Origin: Kitasatospora sp. NBC_00240
Lineage (GTDB): Bacteria; Actinomycetota; Actinomycetes; Streptomycetales; Streptomycetaceae
DNA length: 64,000 bases
Direction of reading: 5' to 3'
Assembly (NCBI RefSeq): GCF_026342405.1
Contig: NZ_JAPEMU010000001.1
Span: forward strand, 2,480,001-2,544,000
Shown here: one piece after another, positions 1 to 8,655 of the stretch
Layout: every line of letters begins with the position of its first letter
Numbering within the stretch: the first letter of the stretch is position 1
Translations under genes and position numbers: made by a program
The notes under the pieces: generated by a model
What the model was told of the DNA's origin: nothing
Seen by the model: only the letters and a program-made list of their open reading frames with translations
The model's database searches: none

Positions 1-9
1 CCCGGGCCG

Positions 10-897
10 ATGAACCCGCAGTCGCCGGGCGGGGAGGTCCCGCCGCTGTTCCAGGGCCTGTTCGACGACGCGGCGGTCTTCCCCCCGGGGGACCTGCCGC
101 TGGTCCTCGCGGTGCCCGCGCACCGCGCGCACCGCACCGCCTGGTACGCCGCCGCGGTCGGGCCGTTCCTCTGCGGGGCGGCCCGGCTCGGCGAACTGCC
201 GTACCTGACGGAGGTTCCGCTGCGGGTCGGGATCGTGCTGCCGGGGGGCAGCGCGACCCTGCCGGGCGCGCTGAAGACGGTCGCGGGCTTCGAGCCGGGC
301 GGGATCCTGCTCGCCGGCGTGGAACTGGGCGGCGTCGGCCCCACCACCGCGGACGTCCGGGCCGCCGTCGAGGCGCTGGACGCCCACCTGCCGCCCGGCG
401 TGCCCGCCGCCGTCGAACTCCCGCGCGGGGCCGGGCTGGAAGCCTCGCTGGACGTCCTCGCCGGCACGCCCTACCGGGCCAAGTTCCGCACCGGCGGGCT
501 GAGCGCCGGGGCCTTCCCCGACGCGGAGGAGCTGGCGGGCTTCCTGGCGGGCTGCGCCGAACGCGGCGTCCCGTACAAGTGCACGGCCGGGCTCCACCAC
601 GCCGTCCGGCACACCGATCCGGCCACCGGCTTCGAGCACCACGGGTTCCTGAACGTCCTGCTGGCCGCGCTCGCCGCCCACCAGGGCGGCCGGCAGGGCG
701 CGACGCAGGCCCTGCGGGAGCGCTCGGGCGGTGTCCTCGCGGGCGCCGCGGCCGCACTGACCGGACCTCAGGTGGAGCTGGCCCGTGCCTCCTTCACCGC
801 CTTCGGCACCTGCAGCATCGCCGAACCGTTGGACGACCTGGCCGGACTCGGCCTGCTGACGCCCCCCGCACCACCGCCGCACCTGGAGGACCGTTGA
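10..897 (+). CDS. Conserved hypothetical protein coupled to fahA
   Basis: A 295-residue Ala/Gly/Leu-rich protein with no domain I recognise, no signal peptide and no membrane segment. Its ATG lies almost at the window edge, so any ribosome-binding site or upstream partner is out of view. The stop codon overlaps the TTG start of the fumarylacetoacetase gene (TTGA), which implies translational coupling and a role connected with tyrosine/homogentisate breakdown, but that is inference from position only. The start could also lie slightly upstream of the window. Confidence 0.75.
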   Translation: MNPQSPGGEVPPLFQGLFDDAAVFPPGDLPLVLAVPAHRAHRTAWYAAAVGPFLCGAARLGELPYLTEVPLRVGIVLPGGSATLPGALKTVAGFEPGGILLAGVELGGVGPTTADVRAAVEALDAHLPPGVPAAVELPRGAGLEASLDVLAGTPYRAKFRTGGLSAGAFPDAEELAGFLAGCAERGVPYKCTAGLHHAVRHTDPATGFEHHGFLNVLLAALAAHQGGRQGATQALRERSGGVLAGAAAALTGPQVELARASFTAFGTCSIAEPLDDLAGLGLLTPPAPPPHLEDR

Positions 898-2114
898 CCA
901 CCCCCCGCCCCTGGCTCGCCTCCGCACAGGACTCGCCGTTCGGCGTGCACAACCTCCCGTACGGGGTCTTCAGCACCGGGGCCCGCCCGGGCCGGCGCCG
1001 GATCGGCGTACGGATCGGCGACTTCGTGCTGGACGCGGGCGGCGCCGCCCGGGCCGCCGGGGTGCCGTCCGTCCTGCTCGACGCCGACTCGCTGGGCCCG
1101 CTGCTGGCCGCCGGGCGCCCCGCCTGGGCGCAGATCCGGGCCGGGCTGACCGCCTGGCTCACCGACGAGACCTACCGGGACGCCCTCTCACCGCTGCTGG
1201 TGCCGGTGGCCGACGCCATCATGCACCTGCCGTTCGAGGTCGCCGACTACGTCGACTTCTACGCCTCCGAGCACCACGCCACCAACCTGGGCCGGATCTT
1301 CCGCCCCGGCTCCGAGCCGCTCACCCCCAACTGGAAGCACCTGCCGATCGGTTACCACGGGCGGGCCGGCACCGTGGTGGTCTCGGGCACCCCGGTGGTC
1401 CGCCCGCACGGGCAGCGCAAGGCACCCACCGACGCCGTGCCGAGCTTCGGGCCGACCAGGCGCCTGGACATCGAGGCGGAGATCGGCTTCGTCGTCGGCA
1501 CCCCGTCCGAGCTCGGCACGCCCGTACCGCTGGACGGCTTCGCCGAGCACGTGTTCGGCGTCTGCCTGGTCAACGACTGGTCCGCGCGCGACATCCAGGC
1601 CTGGGAGTACGTGCCGCTCGGCCCGTTCCTGGGCAAGTCCTTCGCCACCTCGGTCTCGCCCTGGATCGTCCCGCTGGAGGCCCTGGAGCACGCCCGGGTC
1701 GCCCCGCCGGAGCGTGACGTCGAGCCGCTGCCCTACCTGGACGACCGGGCCGGCGAGCCCTGGGGGCTGGACATCGCCATGGAGGTCCGGCTCAACGGGC
1801 ACACCGTCTCGCGGCCGCCGTTCGCCACCATGTACTGGACCGGCGCCCAGCAGCTCGCCCAGATGACCGCCAACGGCGCCTCGCTGCGCACCGGCGACCT
1901 CTTCGCCTCCGGTACGGTCAGCGGCCCCGCGCCGGAGACCCGCGGCGCGCTGATCGAGCTGACCTGGAACGGCGAGGACCCGGTCAAGCTGCCCGACGGC
2001 AGCGCCCGGACCTTCCTGGAGAACGACGACGAGGTCACCATCACCGCCACCGCGCCGGGGCCGGACGGTGCCCTGATCGGCTTCGGCGAGGTCACCGGCC
2101 GCGTCCGGCCCTGA
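894..2114 (+). CDS. fahA: Fumarylacetoacetase
   Basis: Hydrolyses 4-fumarylacetoacetate to fumarate and acetoacetate, the last step of tyrosine/homogentisate catabolism in the cytosol. The 406 residues match the family length. The N-terminal FAH domain contains HNLPYGVFSTG, and the catalytic C-terminal domain has DFYASEHHATN, the metal-ligand glutamates around EAEIGFVVG, and NDWSARDIQAWEYVPLGPFL. The TTG start is chosen because it overlaps the upstream stop and precedes the conserved N-terminus; a GGAGGA lies 3 nt before it, which is unusually close. No homogentisate dioxygenase is seen, so the rest of the pathway is outside the window. Confidence 0.93.
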   Translation: MTTPRPWLASAQDSPFGVHNLPYGVFSTGARPGRRRIGVRIGDFVLDAGGAARAAGVPSVLLDADSLGPLLAAGRPAWAQIRAGLTAWLTDETYRDALSPLLVPVADAIMHLPFEVADYVDFYASEHHATNLGRIFRPGSEPLTPNWKHLPIGYHGRAGTVVVSGTPVVRPHGQRKAPTDAVPSFGPTRRLDIEAEIGFVVGTPSELGTPVPLDGFAEHVFGVCLVNDWSARDIQAWEYVPLGPFLGKSFATSVSPWIVPLEALEHARVAPPERDVEPLPYLDDRAGEPWGLDIAMEVRLNGHTVSRPPFATMYWTGAQQLAQMTANGASLRTGDLFASGTVSGPAPETRGALIELTWNGEDPVKLPDGSARTFLENDDEVTITATAPGPDGALIGFGEVTGRVRP

Positions 2115-2269
2115 CTTGCGCCGGCCGTGCCCCGGCCGCACCGACCCCGCCGGCCGTGCCGGCCCCCGGAGCACCTCCGGCGGGCCGCACGGCCGGCCGG
2201 CCGCGCCACCGGGCCGGGTACCGTGTCCGGGAGATCTTGAACCGGCACCGAGCGGACGGGAGCGGCCCG

Positions 2270-3319
2270 ATGACCACCGAGGTACAGCTGCACAGGGACG
2301 GCCGGGCCGGCCGGATCGTGCTGGACCGGCCACGGGCCCTCAACTCGCTCACCCACGGCATGCTCACCGCCGTCCGCGAGGCCCTCGACAGCTGGGCCGC
2401 CGACGACTCGGTCGCCACCGTCGTACTCACCGGCGCCGGCGAGCGCGGCCTCTGCGCGGGCGCCGACATCCGGGCGATCCACGACGACGCCAAGGCCGGC
2501 GGGGCCGGCGCCCGCGCCTTCTTCCGGGACGAGTACCGGCTGAACGCGCTGATCGCCCGCTACCCCAAGCCGTACGTCGCGGTGATGGACGGCATCACCA
2601 TGGGCGGCGGGGTGGGCCTCTCCGCCCACGCCGGCGTGCGGATCGTCACCGAGCGCTCCACCGTGGCGATGCCCGAGACCCGGATCGGGCTCGTCCCGGA
2701 CGTCGGCGGCAGCCTGCTGCTGGCCCGCGCCCCCGGCGAACTCGGCACCCACCTGGGCCTCACCGCCGCCTCGATGGACGCCGGCGACGCGCTGCTCTGC
2801 GGCTTCGCCGACCACTTCGTGCCCGGCACCCGGCTGGCGGAGTTCACCGCCGCGCTGGCCGGCACCGACCCGGCCGAGGCCCTGCGGGAGTTCGCCGCGC
2901 CCGCTCCGGCGGCAGGCCTGGCCGGACAGCGCGACTGGATCGACTCCTGCTACGCGGCCGACACCGTCGAGGAGATCGTGGAGCGGCTGCTCGCCGCCGG
3001 CCTCCCGGAGGCCAAGGAGGCCGCCGAGCAGATCCTGGCCAAGTCGCCGACGGCACTGAAGGTCACCCTCGCCGCGCTGCGCCGGGCCCGCGGGCTGGAC
3101 TCGCTGGAGGCCGCCCTGGACCAGGAGTACCGGGTCTCCTGCGCCGCCCTGGAAGCCTCCGACCTGGTCGAGGGCATCCGGGCCCAGGTGGTCGACAAGG
3201 ACCGCGACCCGCACTGGTCGCCCGCCACCCTCGCCGAGGTCTCCGCCGCTGACGTGGACCGCTTCTTCGCCCCGCGCGGGACGGACGAACTCGGGCTGGC
3301 CCGCACGGCCCGCTGGTGA
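2270..3319 (+). CDS. Enoyl-CoA hydratase/isomerase, 3-hydroxyisobutyryl-CoA hydrolase type
   Basis: Crotonase-fold enzyme of 349 residues, the size of 3-hydroxyisobutyryl-CoA hydrolase (valine catabolism) rather than a 260-residue hydratase. The oxyanion-hole segments are LCAGADIRAI and MGGGVGLS, followed by PETRIGLVPDVGGS, which carries the acidic residue pair typical of the hydrolase group, and the C-terminal extension usual for it. The ATG at this position gives an N-terminus (VQLHRDGRAGRIVLDRP) matching the family; longer readings start in low-complexity sequence. It lies 155 bases after fahA and may be separately transcribed. Assignment between hydrolase and hydratase rests on length and motif only. 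Confidence 0.85.
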   Translation: MTTEVQLHRDGRAGRIVLDRPRALNSLTHGMLTAVREALDSWAADDSVATVVLTGAGERGLCAGADIRAIHDDAKAGGAGARAFFRDEYRLNALIARYPKPYVAVMDGITMGGGVGLSAHAGVRIVTERSTVAMPETRIGLVPDVGGSLLLARAPGELGTHLGLTAASMDAGDALLCGFADHFVPGTRLAEFTAALAGTDPAEALREFAAPAPAAGLAGQRDWIDSCYAADTVEEIVERLLAAGLPEAKEAAEQILAKSPTALKVTLAALRRARGLDSLEAALDQEYRVSCAALEASDLVEGIRAQVVDKDRDPHWSPATLAEVSAADVDRFFAPRGTDELGLARTARW

Positions 3320-3420
3320 CCACCGTCTCGCATGCCAAGACTGGCGCCCGGCGGGGCCGGTCGTAGATCGTGGGACCGTCAGGGCGTGCCTCGTGCCGCC
3401 GGAGCAGGGAATGGGAGTCA

Positions 3421-4218
3421 ATGGCGATGACCGACGACATGTCGACCGAGTACGAGACCATCCTCGTCGAGCGCAAGGGCCGGGTCGGCCTGATCACCCT
3501 CAACCGTCCCAAGGCGCTGAACGCGCTCAACAACCAGCTGATGAACGAGGTGGTGACGGCCGCCACCGCCTTCGACCGCGACCCGGGGATCGGCTGTCTG
3601 GTCGTCACCGGCTCGGAGAAGGCGTTCGCGGCGGGCGCGGACATCAAGGAGATGCAGGGCAACGGCTTCCCGGACGTCTACCTGGACGACTGGCTGGGGC
3701 CGTGGGACCGGCTCGGACAGCTCCGCAAGCCGGTGGTCGCGGCGGTCGCCGGCTTCGCGCTGGGCGGCGGCTGCGAGCTGGCGATGCTGTGCGACATCCT
3801 GCTGGCGGCGGACACCGCCAAGTTCGGGCAGCCGGAGATCAAGCTCGGGGTGATCCCCGGGATCGGCGGCTCGCAGCGCCTGACCAGGGCGATCGGCAAG
3901 GCCAAGGCGATGGAGCTGTGCCTGACCGGCCGGATGATGGGCGCCGAGGAGGCCGAGCGGGCCGGGCTGGTGTCCCGGATCGTCCCCGCGGCCGAGTTGC
4001 TGGCGGAGGCGCTCGCCACCGCGGAGACCGTGGCCGCGATGTCCGCGCCGGCCGCGATCATGATGAAGGAGAGCGTGAACCGGGCCTTCGAGACCACCCT
4101 CGCGGAGGGGGTCCGGTTCGAGCGCCGGCTGTTCCACGCGGCGTTCGCCACGGCCGACCAGAAGGAGGGCATGGCGGCCTTCGCCGAGAAGCGCACCCCG
4201 GACTTCCGGCACCGCTGA
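3421..4218 (+). CDS. Enoyl-CoA hydratase
   Basis: Crotonase-fold enzyme of 265 residues, the normal length for an enoyl-CoA hydratase of beta-oxidation. Oxyanion-hole segments [10 protein letters not shown] and [13 protein letters not shown] are followed by [17 protein letters not shown], where the glutamate in PEI and the later acidic residue activate water. ATG codons at 3421 and 3427 are both possible; GGGAG at 3413-3417 is better spaced for 3427. It follows the hydrolase-like gene in the same orientation, suggesting a fatty-acid or branched-chain acyl-CoA degradation cluster. This is the last intact chromosomal gene before the prophage. Confidence 0.9.
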   Translation: MAMTDDMSTEYETILVERKGRVGLITLNRPKALNALNNQLMNEVVTAATAFDRDPGIGCLVVTGSEKAFAAGADIKEMQGNGFPDVYLDDWLGPWDRLGQLRKPVVAAVAGFALGGGCELAMLCDILLAADTAKFGQPEIKLGVIPGIGGSQRLTRAIGKAKAMELCLTGRMMGAEEAERAGLVSRIVPAAELLAEALATAETVAAMSAPAAIMMKESVNRAFETTLAEGVRFERRLFHAAFATADQKEGMAAFAEKRTPDFRHR

Positions 4219-4310
4219 GCCCGGTGCGCCCGCCCGGGAGCCGCGCGGCGGCGACCCGGGCGGGGCCGGGTCCGGGCCCTGCCGGGTCCCGGGTGCCGCC
4301 GGGTGCCGGG

Positions 4311-4721
4311 TCAGTCGGCGCTCGGCACGGGGGTGTTGAGCCGGGCCAGGCCGCTCCGGGTGGCGGCCACCACCACCCGGTCACCCGGCACCAGCCGCCG
4401 GGTCCGGTCGGCGTAGTTCCAGAGGTGCTCCCGGGGGCGCCGGGCCAGGCGGACGGCGATCACCCGCACCCCGCCCGGGTCCTCGATGTCGTGCTGGTTC
4501 ATGCCGACCAGCCCGCCGCCCTCGTCGGCCCGCAGCTCGGCGATCAGCAGGACGTGCCGGAAGACCGACAGGGTGCCGAGCACCTCACGCCCCATCAGCG
4601 CGGCGGCGAAGGCCGGGGCGGACAGGTAGGAGACCGAGCGCGAGGCCGCGTTGTCCAGGGTCGCGTAGACGTGGTGGGCGAAGTTGTCGTCGAAGAGTTT
4701 CTCTAAGGCATACCGGCCCAC
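4311..4721 (-). pseudogene. C-terminal remnant of TrkA/RCK-type ion-channel protein interrupted by prophage
   Basis: About 130 residues resembling the end of actinobacterial NAD-binding TrkA/potassium-channel proteins: LFDDNFAHHVY, SRSVSYLSAPAFAAALMG, then a C-terminal RCK-like part ending GDRVVVAATRSGLARL. The Rossmann N-terminal half is missing. Upstream of LFDD the frame runs into integrase sequence and gains an accidental GTG start, so the real gene was split by integration near 4.69-4.70 kb; the N-terminal half should lie at the other prophage end. Family assignment is from motif memory, the truncation is directly visible. Confidence 0.72.
4688..4706. other. Probable attL junction
   Basis: Channel-gene homology ends and integrase coding begins within this interval; attachment cores of large serine integrases usually lie directly beside the integrase gene. 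The exact core cannot be fixed because attR is not in view. Confidence 0.45.
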
Positions 4722-6271
4722 ACGGGAGCCACCTCGACCGCGTGACCAGGGCGAATCTCCACCCGCGCGATGATGCGCCGCAGCAGCACGTTGATCCGCT
4801 CGGGACGCATGGAGTCCCAGTCGTCCAGCAGACTGGGGATCAGCGGCACCACCGTCGCCCGCATCTTGGCGGACTGCAACTCCGTCGGCGCCTCACCCAG
4901 AGCCGCCAGACGGGCTGTCGCCGCGGCCTTGTCCCGGCGCAGGTCCCCAAGCGTCGCCAGGTACTCGCGCTCCAGCGAACCGTCCTGATCTTCCGTCTCG
5001 CTCATCGCGTATACCCGCATGTGCTTCGACACGGCACGCTCCAGCCGCTCGATTTCGACCTCCGCCTTGGCGCGCTGCTGCTCGACCGTAGGCGCCAGCA
5101 CGGCGTGTGCAGGCCGCGGGACGGGCAGAGTACGGGCTTCGGCGTCCACCTCGGCGGCGAGGCCCTCGAGCCACTCCCTGACCGCGGCCTCCACGATGGA
5201 CACGCCGACAGTGACCCCGCTGCACGCCAAGGGCCCCTTGCGGACGCGGGCGGTGCAGACGAACGAGGCATAGCCCTTGCCGTTGCTGGACCGCAGGGCC
5301 GCGCCCCCACAGAGGCCGCACCGGGCGAGCGACGTCAGCGGGTAGCGCGCTTTCCGGGCGTGGGGGCCGGCATTCTTGGTGAACGCGCGTCGATCCCTGT
5401 ACTGCTGCCACAGGTCGTCGCTGATGATCGACGGGTGGGCGTTGGTGGGGTGCTTGTGGAGCCGGTGTGCGGGGCATGACGACCGGTACGGGATGACTTT
5501 GCAGTCGGGGTCGTGGGAGCGGAGGTAGCCGGCGGCGAACCCGCTGTCCATGTACAGGCAGATGGTGCGGTCGCTCCAGAGGCCGCCGCTGACGGTGCGG
5601 TGGCCGGCCTCGTTGAGGTTGGCCGCGAGCGTCGCGAAGCCGGTGCCGGCGCAGTAGCGCTTGTAAAGGTCGGTGACGGTGTCCATCAGCGCGACGTCCG
5701 GTTCGTAGCGTTCCTGCTGGAGGGTGATGGTGCCGTCGGGGGCGTAGACCTTGCGGGGGTGCCAGATGTAGCCGAAGCGCTTGCGGCCGGTGGCGGGGAG
5801 TCCCTGGTCGCGTCGCCACCGGTGGGTTTCGCTCCACTGTTCGCCTGCGCGGTCACTCTCGAAGGCGTTCATTTCCATGATCATGCCGCGCTGGAATCGG
5901 CCGATGGACGTGCGGGCGTCGATTTCCTCGGTGGCGGAGAGGAGTTCGCCGCCGACCTTCTCGACTCGGGCCAGGTTGGCAGGTACGCCTGTTCGCGATC
6001 GCCCGAATCGGGAGTATTTCCAGACGGCGATTACGGACGCTTCGCCCGCTTCGACCCGTTCGATCACAGACATGATCTTGCGCTTGAAGTTCCGGCCGCT
6101 CTTGTCGAGATCCTCGACCCAGTCGACGATGCGATGTCCGGTCCGCTTCGCCCAGTCGCTGATCGCCTTCCGCTGCAGCTCCGGCGAGATCATCTCCTCG
6201 CGGGCGAGCGACACCCGGATGTAGCCGATCGCGGGGGTCAGCTCGTCGTCGGCCGGTAGCAGTGCAGGCAT
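4703..6271 (-). CDS. int: Large serine integrase
   Basis: Site-specific recombinase of 522 residues, typical for large serine integrases. The resolvase domain starts IGYIRVS with nucleophile Ser21 and includes DLDKSGRNFKRK and KYSRFGRSR with catalytic arginines; a recombinase domain follows, then a zinc ribbon (RCGLCGGAA ... FVCTA ... LACSG) and a C-terminal coiled-coil stretch rich in Glu/Arg/Leu. It should recombine attP with an attB inside the channel gene. ATG start preceded by a G-rich GGGGGAA. It is transcribed toward the host DNA and ends at the junction; the partner directionality factor is probably the Gp3-like protein in the early operon. Confidence 0.95.
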   Translation of the reverse strand: MPALLPADDELTPAIGYIRVSLAREEMISPELQRKAISDWAKRTGHRIVDWVEDLDKSGRNFKRKIMSVIERVEAGEASVIAVWKYSRFGRSRTGVPANLARVEKVGGELLSATEEIDARTSIGRFQRGMIMEMNAFESDRAGEQWSETHRWRRDQGLPATGRKRFGYIWHPRKVYAPDGTITLQQERYEPDVALMDTVTDLYKRYCAGTGFATLAANLNEAGHRTVSGGLWSDRTICLYMDSGFAAGYLRSHDPDCKVIPYRSSCPAHRLHKHPTNAHPSIISDDLWQQYRDRRAFTKNAGPHARKARYPLTSLARCGLCGGAALRSSNGKGYASFVCTARVRKGPLACSGVTVGVSIVEAAVREWLEGLAAEVDAEARTLPVPRPAHAVLAPTVEQQRAKAEVEIERLERAVSKHMRVYAMSETEDQDGSLEREYLATLGDLRRDKAAATARLAALGEAPTELQSAKMRATVVPLIPSLLDDWDSMRPERINVLLRRIIARVEIRPGHAVEVAPVWAGMP

Positions 6272-6290
6272 GGTTCCCCCGGAGATGCTG

Positions 6291-6824
6291 TCAGGACGGC
6301 GAGTAGGCTCCGTGGCCTGCAGTGGATCCTACGGCGGCGACCGGCAAGCGAAGGACCTTCGCCTCGACGTGCGGCCGCAGGGCGTTGTCGAGGACACCGC
6401 GGTCGTTGTAGTCGAGGCCGAGGAAGAAGCCCTCCTGCTTGAGGCTGGCCCGCTTGTCCTCGAACTCCGCTTCCAGCTCGGCCCGTTCGGCGGCGAGCCG
6501 GATCCGGGTGTCGGCTTCCAGCCAGGCCGCGTGCCGGACCACCCGCTCGGCGTCGGCGTCGACTGCGGCGCGGGCGGCCACGAGCCTCATGCGCTCTTCC
6601 TCGACGAGGGTGAGGGCACTCTGCAGGCGCCGCCGCTCCTCTCCGGTGTCTCGGATGGCCTGGTCGATGATGTGCGTGACTACAGCTGCTATGCCGGCGA
6701 TGACGGCGGTTAGGCTCACGATCGCCAGGACGACGTTGTCCAGGGCGACGGCGAGGCTGATGGCCACGAGTCCGGAGAGCAGTGAAGTTCGAGCCAGACT
6801 CCTGGGGGTCGGTTTGATGGTCAC
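6291..6824 (-). CDS. Membrane protein with long coiled coil
   Basis: 177 residues: two adjacent hydrophobic segments near residues 12-50 (LLSGLVAISLAVAL, VVLAIVSLTAVIAGIAAVV), then an Arg/Glu/Ala-rich coiled coil over about residues 60-130, and a short basic-neutral tail. GTG start with GGGGAG 6 nt upstream. It lies between the repressor and integrase in the lysogeny cluster, where phages often carry membrane immunity (superinfection exclusion) proteins; that role is only inferred from location. No known family recognised. Confidence 0.7.
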   Translation of the reverse strand: MTIKPTPRSLARTSLLSGLVAISLAVALDNVVLAIVSLTAVIAGIAAVVTHIIDQAIRDTGEERRRLQSALTLVEEERMRLVAARAAVDADAERVVRHAAWLEADTRIRLAAERAELEAEFEDKRASLKQEGFFLGLDYNDRGVLDNALRPHVEAKVLRLPVAAVGSTAGHGAYSPS

Positions 6825-6836
6825 GCATGCTCCCCG

Positions 6837-7274
6837 CTATTGGGCCACGGCGCCCCCGGCCTCGCCTTCAGGGTCGGCTGAGCGCAGGTGACGGCGGTTG
6901 CGGATCGCGAGGTCGCGCATGAACGCGGCCCGCGCGACGGGGTCTGTGATCCCGAGTGCATCCGCGGCCTGCGCGGGGGTGTTTGGCTGAGATCGTACGT
7001 CCGATCGGTGCCTTTGTGGCAGAGATCCGGCGGAAATGATTCCACTCTCAATCAACATTGTTCCGACGTCAGCTCCCACTGCGTCAGCGATGGGCTCGAA
7101 CAGCTCTGGGCTCGGGGTTGATTTGGCGTCAAGCCATCGGGCGACTGTGCTGGGCGAGACGTTGACGGCTTGGGCGAGGGCGGTTCGGCCGCCGCCTCGC
7201 TGGCGGTCGATCTCAAGCCCGGCTTCTCTCATGGCCTTCTGAAGCCACGCTGCGTACTGGTCGGCGATCGTCAT
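6837..7274 (-). CDS. HTH (XRE-like) prophage repressor
   Basis: 145 residues starting MTIADQYAAWLQKAM at an ATG with AGAGGTG 8 nt upstream; a further upstream start would add 12 residues without a better site. Residues 25-75 form an XRE-type helix-turn-helix (ALAQAVNVSPSTVARWLDAKSTPSPELFEPIADAVG). The C-terminal half has no peptidase signature, so it is not a LexA/CI-type self-cleaving repressor. It is divergent from the early rightward operon and faces TTCC-spacer-GGAA palindromes, which makes it the likely immunity repressor. Confidence 0.8.
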   Translation of the reverse strand: MTIADQYAAWLQKAMREAGLEIDRQRGGGRTALAQAVNVSPSTVARWLDAKSTPSPELFEPIADAVGADVGTMLIESGIISAGSLPQRHRSDVRSQPNTPAQAADALGITDPVARAAFMRDLAIRNRRHLRSADPEGEAGGAVAQ

Positions 7275-7332
7275 GTGTATGTCACCTCTCTCGGGCGCAG
7301 GATAGCTCACCGACTGGCACTGGCGGCAGTAG

Positions 7333-7346
7333 TTCCATGTTCGGAA
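7333..7346. promoter_or_regulatory. Operator-like palindrome TTCC-N6-GGAA
   Basis: TTCCATGTTCGGAA lies upstream of the repressor gene, whose leftward -10 candidate TATCCT is at 7299-7304. It shares the TTCC/GGAA arms of the two sites at the rightward promoter but has a spacer one base shorter, so it may be a weaker or autoregulatory site. Confidence 0.45.
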
Positions 7347-7407
7347 TCTCCCAGGTCAGACCCACCCGGCCCGCGACACCCACCACACCCTCGGACGACA
7401 CCCGCCA

Positions 7408-7440
7408 CAAGCATCCAATTCCCACATGTGGAAATGCTTG
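7408..7440. promoter_or_regulatory. Large operator palindrome upstream of early promoter
   Basis: Nested dyad: outer arms CAAGCAT (7408-7414) and ATGCTTG (7434-7440), inner TTCC-N7-GGAA (7419-7433) with centre CCACATGTGG. It ends inside the -35 hexamer of the rightward promoter, so a bound repressor would block polymerase. Confidence 0.6.
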
Positions 7441-7483
7441 CGTGTCGCGGATTTGAGGTCTAGCGTTGTTCCCACATTAGGAA
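7438..7483 (+). promoter_or_regulatory. Early rightward promoter with start-site operator
   Basis: -35 TTGCGT (7438-7443), 17-bp spacer, -10 TAGCGT (7461-7466). A second TTCC-N7-GGAA operator at 7469-7483 covers the expected start and is 50 bp from the upstream one, suggesting cooperative binding on the same face or looping. It should drive the whole rightward early operon starting at 7513. Confidence 0.6.
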
Positions 7484-7512
7484 GTACATCCTCAGATCGA
7501 AAGGAGCGCCCC

Positions 7513-7737
7513 ATGCCCCGCCGTCGACTGAACGTCCAGAACCTCTTCGACGCGGCCGCCGAGGCCGGCGACGAAACCGCCTACAGCATCGCCAAGCGCA
7601 CCGGCCTAGCTCAGTCCACGATGCACCGCCTCACCAAGGGCAAGTGCCAGCCGTGCGCGGCGACGCAGGATCTGTTCCTCGACACGTACAGCATCCCGTT
7701 CGACAAGCTGATGACAGCCGACAGGGCCGCAGCATGA
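7513..7737 (+). CDS. Small Cro-like HTH protein
   Basis: 74 residues with a helix-turn-helix at about 23-45 (AYSIAKRTGLAQSTMHRLTKGK). AAGGAG lies 6 nt before the ATG. As the first gene under the operator-flanked early promoter, divergent from the repressor, it occupies the position of a Cro-type antirepressor; direct evidence for that role is lacking. Its stop overlaps the next ATG. Confidence 0.75.
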   Translation: MPRRRLNVQNLFDAAAEAGDETAYSIAKRTGLAQSTMHRLTKGKCQPCAATQDLFLDTYSIPFDKLMTADRAAA

Positions 7738-7946
7738 CCAGCCGCCGCGAGGCTATCCGGGCCGCAGCCCTGGTCCTCGTCGAGGCGTGCGCGGAACGGG
7801 ACGCCCTCAGCCCCCGCGAGGCCGCCGAAGCCGCCTGGTACCCCGGCCACCGCCTGGTGACCGTCGACGCCATCGAGGCACTCATCATCCGCCAGCGCGA
7901 GGAAGCCATCGCGATGAGCGGAAAGCAGCTTCAGTCCGCCGCCTAG
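7734..7946 (+). CDS. Small hypothetical early protein
   Basis: 70 residues, Ala/Arg/Glu-rich and predicted helical, starting at an ATG that overlaps the preceding stop (ATGA). The sequence REAAEAAWYPGHRL is a feature of short actinophage proteins but I cannot name a family. Function unknown. Confidence 0.65.
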   Translation: MTSRREAIRAAALVLVEACAERDALSPREAAEAAWYPGHRLVTVDAIEALIIRQREEAIAMSGKQLQSAA

Positions 7947-8034
7947 TACTTCGGGTCAGGGCCGCCCTTGGACGGCATTCCGCAGGCGACCCCTGGCCTA
8001 CCCCGATCAACCCCAACACGAAGGAGGAGTAGGC

Positions 8035-8484
8035 GTGAACGCCAACTCTACGCCCACCCCGCAGCACAGCCCCGCCCTCGCGCTGGTGCAGCTCACCGGC
8101 GAGTGCAACGCCCCCGCGATGAACTGGTCGATCAGCACCACCTCGGCCGGCCTCCACGGTTCCCTCGCCGCCCACGACGCCCGACCGATGGTCCGCCTGT
8201 ACGTCGACCTTCTGGACGCGACACCGCTCACGCCGCTGCTGTACGTCGACGGCGAGGGCCACCGCCGGGTGACCGAGCTCCTGTCGACGACGTGGCGGGA
8301 CGTGCCGATCACCCTGTCGTTCTCGTCGGACCTGAGTGCGTACCCGGAGCTGGTGGAGGCGGAGGAGCGGGCGTTGCTGTGCCGGTTCTTGTGCGAGCAC
8401 GACGACCCGTTCCAGTGGTGCCCGGAGACGTGGCTGCAGTACAGGGCCGAGCTGGACGCGCTGCGGCTGGAGGTCGCGGCGTGA
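8035..8484 (+). CDS. Hypothetical early protein
   Basis: 149-residue soluble protein with no recognised domain. GTG start with GGAGGAG 5 nt upstream. Codon wobble positions change from mainly C to mainly G after about residue 80, hinting at a recombination seam. Its stop overlaps the GTG of the next gene. Confidence 0.65.
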   Translation: MNANSTPTPQHSPALALVQLTGECNAPAMNWSISTTSAGLHGSLAAHDARPMVRLYVDLLDATPLTPLLYVDGEGHRRVTELLSTTWRDVPITLSFSSDLSAYPELVEAEERALLCRFLCEHDDPFQWCPETWLQYRAELDALRLEVAA

Positions 8485-8654
8485 TCGCCTCGATCTTGGC
8501 CGTGGTGGCGCTGATCGCCTTCCTGCTCCTGGCCTTCACCCGGACCCCGAAGGCGCCTGTGGCGCCGCTGTGCTGGTGCAACCAGCCGTGCCCCGAGGGC
8601 TCGCACCTGGCGCCCGCGTTCCCCCGCCAGCGCACCGCCTCCAAGGAGAACTGA
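8481..8654 (+). CDS. Small single-pass membrane protein
   Basis: 57 residues from a GTG overlapping the preceding stop. Residues 2-19 (IASILAVVALIAFLLLAF) form one hydrophobic segment at the N-terminus, followed by a short Pro/Cys-containing tail (CWCNQPCPEG). It could be a membrane-anchored small protein; function unknown. Confidence 0.6.
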   Translation: MIASILAVVALIAFLLLAFTRTPKAPVAPLCWCNQPCPEGSHLAPAFPRQRTASKEN

Positions 8655-8655
8655 C

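Noticed and set aside
1188-3421. Long leftward frames opposite fahA and the crotonase genes
   Set aside because: Antisense shadows of high-GC genes with Arg/Gly/Pro-rich composition and no motif.
4703-4735. Integrase stop overlapping a functional start of the channel remnant
   Set aside because: The GTG is in integrase sequence and has no ribosome site; it is a by-product of the junction.
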